From: Dyadobacter sp. CY356
Lineage (GTDB): Bacteria > Bacteroidota > Bacteroidia > Cytophagales > Spirosomataceae
NCBI RefSeq assembly: GCF_021440195.1
Contig: NZ_JAJTSZ010000004.1
Location: 372,001-436,000 of the forward strand
Length of the DNA: 64,000 nucleotides
Direction: 5' to 3'
The notes beneath the pieces are model-generated. The model saw only the letters and a program-made list of their open reading frames with translations, was not told the DNA's origin and did no database searches. Positions 53,241-61,762 of this stretch are shown in pieces; positions within the stretch are counted from its first letter, which is position 1, and every line of letters begins with the position of its first letter. Both the position numbers and the translations under genes were made by a program.

Positions 53241-54293
53241 ATGAAAACTATAAAAGGACCTGGAATCTTTCTTGCTCAATTTTTGGGTGACGAAGCTCCA
53301 TTTAATACCCTCGATGGTATCACAACATATATGGCTGATCTTGGCTATAAAGGTGTTCAGCTACCGATCTGGGATCCGAGAGTTATTGATATCAAACTTG
53401 CTGCTGAATCTCAGACTTATGCAGATGAGTTGAAAGGAAAACTGAAAGACAAAGGTTTGGAAATTACGGAACTGGCTTCACATATTATCGGTCAGCTGGT
53501 TGCTTCGCATCCGGTTTATGATGAAATGTATGACGGTTTTGCAGCTCCGGAAGTTCGGAATAACCCAAAAGCAAGAGCAGAATGGGCCACACAGCAATTG
53601 AAATATACGGCGGTTGCCAGTAAAAATCTTGGACTGAAAGCCAGTGCAACTTTCTCTGGTGCTCTGGCATGGCCATTTTTATATCCATGGCCACAACGTC
53701 CGGCAGGTTTGGTTGAAACTGCTTTTAAAGAATTAGCTGCCCGCTGGAAACCAATACTGGATGTTTATGACGAAAACGGAGTTGACGTTTGCTACGAACT
53801 CCACCCTGGCGAAGATCTTTTTGACGGTTCAACTTTTGAAATGTTCGTTGATTATCTTGACGGACACACAAGAGCGAATATCAACTATGACCCAAGCCAT
53901 TTTGTTCTGCAACAACTGGATTATTTACAATTCATTGATTTGTACCATGACCGTATCAAAGCATTTCACGTAAAAGATGCCGAGTTTAATCCAACCGGAA
54001 AACAAGGTGTTTACAGTGGATTTGCAGGATGGGCCGACCGCGCAGGACGTTTCCGTTCGTTGGGTGATGGTCAGGTTGATTTCAAAGGTATTTTCTCAAA
54101 ACTTTCACAGTATGATTATGATAGCTGGGCTGTTCTTGAATGGGAATGCTGCATAAAATCACCGGTACAAGGTGCTGCCGAAGGTGCTCCATTTATTGCA
54201 AATCAGATTATTGAAGTTACAACCAAAGCTTTTGACGATTTTGCAGGTACCGGTGCTGATGAAGCATTCAACCGCAGAGCGTTAGGACTGTAA
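53241..54293 (+). CDS. Sugar phosphate isomerase/epimerase-type TIM-barrel protein
   Basis: The 350-aa protein is an AP endonuclease 2-like TIM barrel. Metal ligands appear in VCYELHPGED (Glu and His), INYDPSHF (Asp, His), KAFHVKDAEF (His) and VLEWECC (Glu). GYKGVQLPIWDPRVID and ASHIIGQLVASHP are earlier strand-loop features. Family members isomerise, epimerise or lyse keto sugars; several work with Gfo/Idh/MocA dehydrogenases, as the cluster suggests. Its natural upstream neighbour was probably the dehydrogenase at 51327-52472 before the cassette arrived. Confidence 0.87.
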   Translation: MKTIKGPGIFLAQFLGDEAPFNTLDGITTYMADLGYKGVQLPIWDPRVIDIKLAAESQTYADELKGKLKDKGLEITELASHIIGQLVASHPVYDEMYDGFAAPEVRNNPKARAEWATQQLKYTAVASKNLGLKASATFSGALAWPFLYPWPQRPAGLVETAFKELAARWKPILDVYDENGVDVCYELHPGEDLFDGSTFEMFVDYLDGHTRANINYDPSHFVLQQLDYLQFIDLYHDRIKAFHVKDAEFNPTGKQGVYSGFAGWADRAGRFRSLGDGQVDFKGIFSKLSQYDYDSWAVLEWECCIKSPVQGAAEGAPFIANQIIEVTTKAFDDFAGTGADEAFNRRALGL

Positions 54294-54323
54294 TTAAATA
54301 ATTGTCGATATAACAAGTAAAAT

Positions 54324-54359
54324 AAAAACCTATCGTTCTTATGACTGATAGGTTTTTTT
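54324..54359 (+). terminator. Rho-independent terminator after the isomerase
   Basis: AAAAACCTATC (54324-54334) pairs with GATAGGTTTTT (54347-54357) across a 12-base loop, followed by T. It separates the isomerase from the giant ThuA fusion gene. Confidence 0.8.
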
Positions 54360-54457
54360 ATGTTTTTAGTTGTAAATTTTCGCGAATAAAATAGCAGAGA
54401 ATATAATTTCAGAAGTAATAAACCATGACCTTTTAACAAAATCAATTTACCATTAGA

Positions 54458-57400
54458 ATGAAGGATCAAGTCCGCAAAAAAAAGATGAATTATCTGAACG
54501 CATTTTGCCTCGCACTTTGCGTTTGTTTTTCCATCAGCGTTACTGCACAATCTGTTAATACCGGAAAACGCGTTTTAGTGTTTTCAAAAACTGCCGGTTT
54601 CCGGCATGGATCCATCGGCGCCGGGAAAGCTGCTATAACCAAATTAGGTACAGAGCACGGTTTTGGCGTTGATACAACAGAAAATGCAGCACTTTTTACC
54701 GAAAAAAATCTTCGTAAATATAGTGCCGTCATTTTCCTCAATACAACAGGAAATGTGCTGAACGACAATCAGCAGGAAGCTTTTGAACATTATATTCAGG
54801 CAGGCGGCGGATATCTTGGTATTCATGCAGCCTCGGATACTGAGTATGACTGGCAATGGTATAACAAACTGGTTGGTGCCTATTTCGCAAGTCACCCTGG
54901 AAACCCGAATGTTCAGAACGGAGAAGCTTATGTTGTAAACCGCGAGCATCCATCGATGGAGGGCTTTCCGGACCGCTGGAAAATTAAAGATGAATTTTAT
55001 GACTTCAAGACTTTCAATCCGCAGGTAACTATTCTTGTTAAGATTGATGAAAAATCTTACAAAGATGGCAAAATGGGTAAAGACCACCCGATGTCCTGGT
55101 ATCATGAATTTGATGGCGGAAAAGCTTTTTACACTAATTTCGGTCACGAAGACGCCACTTTTGAAAATCCTGTATTTTTAAAACATTTAATGGGTGGATT
55201 GAATTACGTGATGTCGCCAAAACTTGATTATTCAAAATCGCGTCCGGAAGAAAACCGTTTCACAAAAAAAGTATTGGCAACAAAACTTGATGAACCCACA
55301 GAACTGGTAGTTCTGGACGATCAGCGTGTTTTGTTTGCTGAAAGAAAAGGTAAATTGAAATTATACAGCCCAAAAACCGGAAAGGTAAAAGTAGTAGCGG
55401 AAGTTCCGGTTTATACCAAACAGGAATATGGTTTGATGGGATTGAATATCGATCCAAATTTTAAGACCAATAAACTGGTTTACCTATATTATTCTCCGCC
55501 TTCTACCGAAGCAGATACAGCGCAGCATTTGTCACGTTTTAAGTATGACGATGTAAAGGATACTTTATTATTATCGACCGAGGAAAACCTTTTGACAGTA
55601 CCTGTTAAAAGAACAGATTGCTGCCACACAGGTGGATCCATCGCATGGGATGCCAAAGGAAATTTATATCTGTCGACCGGAGATGATGTGAATCCATTTC
55701 AGTCTGACGGATATGGGCCAATTGACGGCCGCCCCGGCCGTGAAGGTTGGGATGGACGCCATTCTTCTTCTAACACGAATTCCCTACGCGGAAAAATCCT
55801 TCGCATAAAACCTCGCTACGGCGATCGTCGCGCCAATATGCCGGGCGGTACTAATCTTTATGACATTCCCGAAGGTAATTTATTTCCGGTTGGCACAGAC
55901 AACGGTGACGACCGCCGAACGCGCCCCGAAATTTATGTAATGGGAACCCGTAATCCATACCGTATTTCGGTGGATCAGCATACAGGTTATGTATACTGGG
56001 GAGATGTCGGACCTGATGCCTCTGACGACAATCCAAAACGTGGACCTCGTGGATATGACGAAGTAAACCAGGCGAGGAAAGCCGGATATTTTGGTTACCC
56101 TATGTTCATTGCTGATAACAAACCTTACGTTAGTTTTAATTTTGCAGACAGTACTTCCGGAAAACCTTTTGATCCGGCAGCACCTGTTAACGATTCTCCG
56201 CACAATACGGGTATCAAAAAGTTACCACCCGCTCAACCAGCATTTATCTGGTATCCTTATGCCGATTCGCCTGAATTTGGCCCAATTGTGGGAAAAGGTG
56301 GAAGAAATGCTATGGCTGGACCTGTTTATTATGCCAATGATTTTAAAGCAGGAAAAGATAAATTCCCGGATTATTACAATGGAAAGTTCTTCTCTTACGA
56401 CTGGATCCGTGATTATATCAATGTTGTAACGATGAACGAAAAAGGCGATCTGGTAAACATCGAACGCTTTATGCCAAATGGAAAATTCAGTCATCCGATG
56501 GATATGCAATTCGCCAATGATGGTTCATTATACACATTGGAATACGGTCCAAACTGGTTTGCCCAAAATGATGAGGCCAGCCTTTCCCATATCACTTTTA
56601 ATGCCGGAAACCGCGTTCCTGTGGCTGCTGCAAAAGCTACGAATACAACAGGAGCTATTCCTTTGAAAGTGGCGTTTTCGTCAAAAGGCTCGCAAGATTA
56701 TGATGGCGATGCCATTAAATATGAGTGGTCATTTGGAAAAGGTTTAGGAAAAAGCACAATGCCAAATCCTACCTTTACTTATACCAAACCGGGTGAATAC
56801 GTTGCGGTTTTGAAAGTAACTGACAGCGCCGGAAATAGTAATACATCAGAAGTGACAATCAAGGCAGGAAATGCAATTCCTCAGGTTGAAGTAGCGATTA
56901 AAGGCAACAAAACATTTTATTGGAATGACAAACCGGTAAGTTATGAAGTCAACGTTTCGGATAAAGAGGATGGCAGTCTGGTGAAGAAAACCATTCCCGA
57001 AGATGAAGTTATGCTGACGATTAATTATCTGGAAGGTTATGACAAAACGGTTTTGGCACAAGGTCATCAGGCGAATACAGGATTTGCTGCAGGAAAACGA
57101 CTGATTGAATTAAGCGATTGTAAGGCCTGTCACTCTGTCGACAAAAAATCAATTGGACCCGCTTACATTGAGGTTGCCAAAAGATATGAAAATCAGCGTA
57201 ACTCACTGAAAACACTTACTAATAAAGTTATCAAAGGTGGTGGCGGTGTTTGGGGAGAGCAGGCTATGGCGGCGCATCCTCAACACAAACCGGAAGAAGT
57301 TGAGGAAATGGTGAAATACATTCTTTCGCTTAATAAAAAGGAAGTGGTTGAGAAAAAACCATTGAAAAGCACGTATGTAACGGAAGCAAAGAAAAAAGAT

Positions 57401-57877
57401 GGTTCGTATATTTTCACCGCAAGTTATACTGACAAAGGAAATGGAACGATGGGACCTTTGACTGGTTCAAAAACCATTGCACTACGCCCCGCCAAATTGC
57501 AGGCGAATACATTGGATGAAGGAAAGGGATATGCAAAATATAAATTACCATCCGGTCCGGAGGTTGTTTTAGGTTCTGCAAATGGAAGTTATATTGCTTT
57601 TGATGATATTGACCTGACAGATATTTCGACGCTGACAGTTGCTGTTATCAGTAGCGACAAAACCGCGGGCGGAATTCTGGAAGCACACTTGGATACGCCA
57701 ACCGGGCCTAAAATTGGTGAAGCAAATGTTTCATCTTCTGAAACGCTGAATATTCCTGTAAAAGCACCCGTAGATAATAAAAAACACAAAGTGGTATTCG
57801 TTTTCAAAAATCCGTCTGCTAACGGCAAACCGCTTTTTGCGATTGATACGATTGATTTTAAAGAAAATGCGATGTAG
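54458..57877 (+). CDS. ThuA / PQQ-type sugar dehydrogenase / PKD / cytochrome c / CBM-like fusion protein
   Basis: The 1139-aa secreted protein (ATG 54485, MNYLNAFCLALC, is an alternative start) has a signal peptide, a ThuA-like domain (about 35-255; VLVFSKTAGFRHGSIGAGKAAI, GGGYLGIHAASDTEYDW), a glucose/sorbosone dehydrogenase-type beta-propeller (about 270-715; LDEPTELVVLDD, CHTGGSIAWDAKGNLYLSTGDD, VMGTRNPYRISVD), a PKD domain (about 717-805), a class I cytochrome c with CKACH at 888-892 and a likely distal Met in EQAMAAHP, and a C-terminal CBM6-like jelly roll (about 985-1139). It probably oxidises a sugar in the periplasm and passes electrons to its own haem. Maturation would need the ccm genes. 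Confidence 0.85.
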   Translation: MKDQVRKKKMNYLNAFCLALCVCFSISVTAQSVNTGKRVLVFSKTAGFRHGSIGAGKAAITKLGTEHGFGVDTTENAALFTEKNLRKYSAVIFLNTTGNVLNDNQQEAFEHYIQAGGGYLGIHAASDTEYDWQWYNKLVGAYFASHPGNPNVQNGEAYVVNREHPSMEGFPDRWKIKDEFYDFKTFNPQVTILVKIDEKSYKDGKMGKDHPMSWYHEFDGGKAFYTNFGHEDATFENPVFLKHLMGGLNYVMSPKLDYSKSRPEENRFTKKVLATKLDEPTELVVLDDQRVLFAERKGKLKLYSPKTGKVKVVAEVPVYTKQEYGLMGLNIDPNFKTNKLVYLYYSPPSTEADTAQHLSRFKYDDVKDTLLLSTEENLLTVPVKRTDCCHTGGSIAWDAKGNLYLSTGDDVNPFQSDGYGPIDGRPGREGWDGRHSSSNTNSLRGKILRIKPRYGDRRANMPGGTNLYDIPEGNLFPVGTDNGDDRRTRPEIYVMGTRNPYRISVDQHTGYVYWGDVGPDASDDNPKRGPRGYDEVNQARKAGYFGYPMFIADNKPYVSFNFADSTSGKPFDPAAPVNDSPHNTGIKKLPPAQPAFIWYPYADSPEFGPIVGKGGRNAMAGPVYYANDFKAGKDKFPDYYNGKFFSYDWIRDYINVVTMNEKGDLVNIERFMPNGKFSHPMDMQFANDGSLYTLEYGPNWFAQNDEASLSHITFNAGNRVPVAAAKATNTTGAIPLKVAFSSKGSQDYDGDAIKYEWSFGKGLGKSTMPNPTFTYTKPGEYVAVLKVTDSAGNSNTSEVTIKAGNAIPQVEVAIKGNKTFYWNDKPVSYEVNVSDKEDGSLVKKTIPEDEVMLTINYLEGYDKTVLAQGHQANTGFAAGKRLIELSDCKACHSVDKKSIGPAYIEVAKRYENQRNSLKTLTNKVIKGGGGVWGEQAMAAHPQHKPEEVEEMVKYILSLNKKEVVEKKPLKSTYVTEAKKKDGSYIFTASYTDKGNGTMGPLTGSKTIALRPAKLQANTLDEGKGYAKYKLPSGPEVVLGSANGSYIAFDDIDLTDISTLTVAVISSDKTAGGILEAHLDTPTGPKIGEANVSSSETLNIPVKAPVDNKKHKVVFVFKNPSANGKPLFAIDTIDFKENAM

Positions 57878-57904
57878 ATTTTTGTGTTAGATATAATTTG
57901 AAGA

Positions 57905-57941
57905 GAAGAATCCCCGCTGGTATTACCAGTCGGGATTCTTC
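57905..57941 (+). terminator. Hairpin terminator after the ThuA fusion gene
   Basis: GAAGAATCCCCGCTGGT pairs with ACCAGTCGGGATTCTTC with one mismatch over 17 bp. The following T run is short (CATTTTATA), so efficiency is uncertain. Confidence 0.65.
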
Positions 57942-58003
57942 ATTTTATAACAGTTTTGGAATTAATAGTTGGTCTTCCATATTCTCAGTTCATGGCATCT
58001 TTC

Positions 58004-58073
58004 ATGTCACCCTTTCAGGGTTAACCCACCTCATTTAGTCATCATTGCTATAATAATATCATCCCTTCGGGAT
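58004..58073 (-). repeat. Solitary inverted copy of the paired-hairpin repeat
   Basis: Read on the minus strand it starts ATCCCGAAGGGATGAT, continues ATTATTATAG and ends ACCCTGAAAGGGTGACAT, like the core of the tandem array but in opposite orientation and without the linker. Confidence 0.7.
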
Positions 58074-58191
58074 TGCGGTTTTAGAAAGTTTTCGGGTTAA
58101 AATGAATTTAGTAAAACCAGGAAATAGTGACTTTCAAAACAAAATTTAAATAAAAAATTACCGCTAACATTCTGATATTCAGTCAAAAAAA

Positions 58192-58787
58192 ATCCCGAAG
58201 GGATGACATTATTGTAGAAAAGGCTATTTATGCCGGGAGAGAAAAACCCTGAAAGGGTGGCATAAAAAACTACAAAAACTTCCTGAAACTCTATTCACTT
58301 CAACACCAATTTGAGCAGAACAAAATCCCGAAGGGATGACATTATTATAGAAGAGGAAATTTGAGCCGGGAAATTAAACCCTGAAAGGGTGGCATAAAAA
58401 ACTCCAAAAACTTCCTGAAACTCTATTCACTTCAACCCCAATTTGAGCAGAACAAAATCCCGAAGGGATGACATTATTATAGAAGAGGAAATTTGAGCCG
58501 GGAAATTAAACCCTGAAAGGGTGACATAAAAAACTACAAAACTTCCTGAAACTCTATTCACTTCAAACCCAATTGAGCTAAACTAAATCCCGAAGGGATG
58601 ACATTATTATAGAAGAGGAAATTTGAGCCGGGAAATTAAACCCTGAAAGGGTGGCATAAAAAACTACAAAAACTTCCTGAAACTCTATTCACTTCAAACC
58701 CAATTGAGCTAAACAAAATCCCGAAGGGATGACATTATTATAGAAAGGCTACTATGCCAGGAAATAAAAACCCTGAAAGGGTGGCAT
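58192..58787 (+). repeat. Tandem array of five about 131-bp units with paired GAA-loop hairpins
   Basis: Units begin at 58192, 58325, 58457, 58587 and 58718 (spacings 133, 132, 130, 131). Each has ATCCCGAAGGGATGACAT, a variable middle ending GCCGGGA or similar, then ACCCTGAAAGGGTGGCAT, and a linker with CTTCCTGAAACTCTATTCAC. ATCCC-GAA-GGGAT and ACCCT-GAA-AGGGT are small hairpins with the same loop. Middle and linker are repeated as well, so this is not a CRISPR. The first and last units differ most in the middle. Confidence 0.9.
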
Positions 58788-58813
58788 AGGAAACATCAAA
58801 ACAATCAACATAC

Positions 58814-59629
58814 TCAAACTAAAAATTCCTCTTTCGCAAACCCCTCAATTCCCAAACCAAACAACGCGAAATCATATAAAACCGGATCATTCGGATTCAA
58901 CATCCGTAGCGCAGCCGTCAATTCTACTGCTGTCCGCCAATCGGTAACGGGTCTTTGAATCAATCCTAATTTCCTGGCTATCCGATCCACATGCACGTCA
59001 CATGGACAAACAAGCTGTGATGGTTTAATTTGATCCCAAATCCCGAAATCGACACCTTTATCATCTTTCCTCACCATCCACCTCAAAAACATATTCAATC
59101 GCTTACAAGAAGATTTTCGGACCGGAGTAGCAATGTGTTTGCGGGTTCTCAAAGGAAAATTTTCCGAGTCACTGAAAAGATCATGAAACCCGATTAATCC
59201 ATTTTCAATAGTAACATCTGTTTTGCCCATATGATTACTGAAAGCATTTTCCAGCGAATCATATTGATTGTAATAATTTTGGAAAAAGTGGAGAAAGTAG
59301 AGGGTATCCGTAGCATTGAAAGTACGGTGTTTGAAATCCAGGAATTTTTTCAGATCACTGTCCTGATGATTTTTGATAAAGTCGTAAGGAGCATTATCCA
59401 TTAAAGCGGATAATTCCAGACATTTATTGATAATCGTTTTCCGTTGTCCCCAGGCGAGCACTGCGGCCCAGAAACCCATAATTTCAATATCCTGCTTTTT
59501 GGAAAAACGATGTGGAATGCTGATCGGATCAAAAGGAATAAAGCCCGGCTGGTTGTATTGTTCAGCTTTGGATTCCAGTAAATCAGTAATCGATTGGGAA
59601 ATAGGAATGAATTCAATCTCAATTTCCAG
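58814..59629 (-). CDS. TIGR02757 (DUF2400) family protein
   Basis: The protein (271 aa from ATG 59629; 278 aa from ATG 59650) matches TIGR02757 by DPISIPHRFSKKQDIEIMGFWAAVLAWGQRKTII, FLHFFQNYYNQYDSLENAF, RKSSCKRLNMFLRWMVRKDDKGVDFGIW and LVCPCDVHVDRIARKLGL. The fold is distantly like HhH-GPD DNA glycosylases (the HVDRIARKLGL part), but its function is unknown. The upstream small membrane protein gene overlaps its start by about 11 bp. Confidence 0.88.
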   Translation of the reverse strand: MEIEIEFIPISQSITDLLESKAEQYNQPGFIPFDPISIPHRFSKKQDIEIMGFWAAVLAWGQRKTIINKCLELSALMDNAPYDFIKNHQDSDLKKFLDFKHRTFNATDTLYFLHFFQNYYNQYDSLENAFSNHMGKTDVTIENGLIGFHDLFSDSENFPLRTRKHIATPVRKSSCKRLNMFLRWMVRKDDKGVDFGIWDQIKPSQLVCPCDVHVDRIARKLGLIQRPVTDWRTAVELTAALRMLNPNDPVLYDFALFGLGIEGFAKEEFLV

Positions 59630-59831
59630 CATGACCTCTGCCCAACACATACGCCAAAACTCGTGATATGCCGGAAAAGAACATCACAATACATGAGAAT
59701 ACAAATGTAAAAACAGCTATAAAGGGATACATAATCGTAAACATAACACTCCAGATTTTATAACCTGTCGTGTTTTTTGCAGCTGCTCTTTCTTCTTCCC
59801 TTTTAGATCGGAACTGAGGTGAATGCTTCAT
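59619..59831 (-). CDS. Small single-span membrane protein
   Basis: The 70-aa protein has a basic, hydrophilic N terminus (about 1-22; RSKREEERAAAKN) and a long hydrophobic part (about 27-62; FTIMYPFIAVFTFVFSCIVMFF), ending GRGHAGN. It overlaps the start of the TIGR02757 gene, the usual sign of a shared transcript. No family is recognised; a real gene is likely but not certain. Confidence 0.5.
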   Translation of the reverse strand: MKHSPQFRSKREEERAAAKNTTGYKIWSVMFTIMYPFIAVFTFVFSCIVMFFSGISRVLAYVLGRGHAGN

Positions 59832-59923
59832 TATTAATATTCAATATTGTGTATGCCAGGCCAGATATTGATCGACACTAATACTTAAACTAAACCCTGT
59901 TCAATTTAATTTCAAAACAGGAT

Positions 59924-60913
59924 TTAATTATTATCCAGATAACTAATTACCGCTCTGAATCGCTTGCTGTTAGGTGAAACTTTTTCAAAGGCACGGGAAG
60001 AAAGTTTTATCACAATATCATCATTCACACTGGTATCAGGGATTCTTCCTATAACTCTCACAATAATCTTTTCCTGATTATATTCATTCAAAACTTCCAC
60101 CAACGCTCCGATTGGCGCAGTGCGGTGCAAGGCTAAAAACTTGCTTGTGCTCTCATCGGTTTCAATGACTTCGGCCAAACCTGACTCAGATTTACGCTTA
60201 CCTGTAACTACTTTTGGCGGCGCAACCTCTTCAACCGGTTTCATAATCTTTTCTGCAACAGCAGCCTTCGCTCTTACTGAATCTTTCACCACATTTGTAA
60301 CTACCTTTTTCGGTTCAGGTTCTGGCGCTGGTTGTTTACTTTTTTCTGCCGCCTTTTCAGTGACAATTAATTCCTGTCCGTCCGTTAAATTATCATCTTT
60401 AAGATTATTCCACTTACGGATATCTGCCATCAAAACACCATATTTCACCGCCACACGGTAGAGCGTTTGTCCGGCTTCTACTTTATGAATTCCATTGGGT
60501 GCAACAGAAACTTTCGAATCTGCCGTTGGTGTTGGTGCCGTAGTAGTTGCAGGAGGCGGAGGCAATGGAGCCGAATCTTTTACAGGAGCTTTTGCAGCTT
60601 CCTTTTTAGGCTCATCCTTTTTTACCTCTTCTTTTTTCTTTGCTTTCGGTGTGTAAGGAACGCGAAGTGTTTGTCCAAACTGAACATTATCGCTGATTCC
60701 GGGATTAGCATCCCGAAGTGACTGAATTGTAGTACCATACTGCCTTACGACAGCAAACATTGTTTGTCCTTGATTAACTTTATGCAAAACATAAATCTTA
60801 CCGCCAACTTTTTCATACCCGATAGAATCTACCACACTCACTCCATTCGCACGGGCATTTGCCGCTCCTTTTAAAAAACCTGCCAAAATGGCGAGGTAAA
60901 CAATGTATTTCAT
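59924..60913 (-). CDS. LysM-domain protein with C-terminal RlpA-like (DPBB) domain
   Basis: The 329-aa exported protein has a signal peptide (MKYIVYLAILAGFLKGAANA), a first LysM (about 45-92; LHKVNQGQTMFAVVRQYGTTIQSLRDANPG), a Pro/Ala/Lys-rich linker, a second LysM (about 143-190; HKVEAGQTLYRVAVKYGVLMADIRKWN), another linker and a C-terminal double-psi-barrel part (about 262-329; ALHRTAPIGALVEVLNEY, RVIGRIPDTSVNDDIVIKLS). LysM binds peptidoglycan; RlpA-type barrels cleave or bind it. It is immediately downstream of the DUF4905 gene with no spacer. Confidence 0.85.
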   Translation of the reverse strand: MKYIVYLAILAGFLKGAANARANGVSVVDSIGYEKVGGKIYVLHKVNQGQTMFAVVRQYGTTIQSLRDANPGISDNVQFGQTLRVPYTPKAKKKEEVKKDEPKKEAAKAPVKDSAPLPPPPATTTAPTPTADSKVSVAPNGIHKVEAGQTLYRVAVKYGVLMADIRKWNNLKDDNLTDGQELIVTEKAAEKSKQPAPEPEPKKVVTNVVKDSVRAKAAVAEKIMKPVEEVAPPKVVTGKRKSESGLAEVIETDESTSKFLALHRTAPIGALVEVLNEYNQEKIIVRVIGRIPDTSVNDDIVIKLSSRAFEKVSPNSKRFRAVISYLDNN

Positions 60914-61747
60914 TCAGTATGAAAATGTTAAACTCGAAAATTCGTTATTATTTTTTAGATATACCAACACTTTGTTTTTCAGCATCATAGTCGACTGGCC
61001 TACTCCATCCCGGCCTTCCGAAAGTTTTTCCTTAAAAACGATTTCTTTTTGATCTGTAACGATAAGAAGATATTGTGCTACCTTTTCCTGCTCGTAAATA
61101 TAATAAGAAAAGATCATATAGGGTCTTTCATCCAAATAATCAATACAAATGGGTTTTGAAATCCCGGTTATATCTGTTAAAAAAGACGCAAGCCTGTCAA
61201 AATAGACATTTCTTTCCTTGTAACGAACGGGCTGTTTTAAAATTATTTCAGCTGCGGGCAGATTAATTTCTTCCGTAACCGGACTAAGCTCCTGTGTATT
61301 TATATTAAAAAATGATTTTTGAAACTGCTCTCCTTTAAAAATCGCAACCTCAATCAAATCACGGTCTAACGTCCGGACTAATACGTAGTTAGGGAGTGCC
61401 CATAGCAAATTTCCGGTGTCTATGGATATTGCCAAAAGGTCCGTTGGCTGGGGTAAGTCCGGATATCTGTAATTATGCAGAAAAATATGATCATCAGAAA
61501 ATGCTGTTAAGGATGTCCACCAATCTGCTCCTTCCGGCGTAACTTGCCAGCGCAATGCGGGGACAGACAAATCAACAACGGCAAACGATACGTTCTTTTC
61601 TGAACTTTCCCGTAATTCGACAGCCCATTCATTTCTGTCAGGATCCGGATGCGGAAGTATTCGCCAGATATTTTGTGAAAACGTATGTGAAAACAGTTTT
61701 TGCAAAATTTTAGCTTTATTTTGAAAAAAAATTGGAAATAACATCAT
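60914..61747 (-). CDS. DUF4905 family protein
   Basis: The 277-aa protein has the DUF4905 opening LFSHTFSQNIWRILPHPDPDRNEWAVELRE and a repeated beta-strand pattern (WWTSLTAFSDDHIFLHNYRYPDLPQP, LLAISIDTGNLLWALPNYVLV) like a small beta-propeller. No signal peptide is evident. Its stop codon abuts the ATG of the LysM gene. It is divergent from kdsB with only 15 bp between the two start codons. Confidence 0.8.
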   Translation of the reverse strand: MMLFPIFFQNKAKILQKLFSHTFSQNIWRILPHPDPDRNEWAVELRESSEKNVSFAVVDLSVPALRWQVTPEGADWWTSLTAFSDDHIFLHNYRYPDLPQPTDLLAISIDTGNLLWALPNYVLVRTLDRDLIEVAIFKGEQFQKSFFNINTQELSPVTEEINLPAAEIILKQPVRYKERNVYFDRLASFLTDITGISKPICIDYLDERPYMIFSYYIYEQEKVAQYLLIVTDQKEIVFKEKLSEGRDGVGQSTMMLKNKVLVYLKNNNEFSSLTFSY

Positions 61748-61762
61748 TCAAACTCTAAATAC

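Larger units (their letters stand above)
57878..58813. other. 936-bp non-coding region with terminator and repeat array
   Basis: It holds a hairpin terminator (57905-57941), one inverted half copy (58004-58073) and five tandem copies of an about 131-bp repeat (58192-58787). No plausible gene is seen on either strand. Confidence 0.8.

Noticed and set aside
58192-58787. CRISPR-like array of evenly spaced palindromic repeats
   Set aside because: The sequences between the palindromes are themselves repeated almost identically, the period of about 131 bp is too long, and no cas gene is near. It is a tandem repeat, not a CRISPR.
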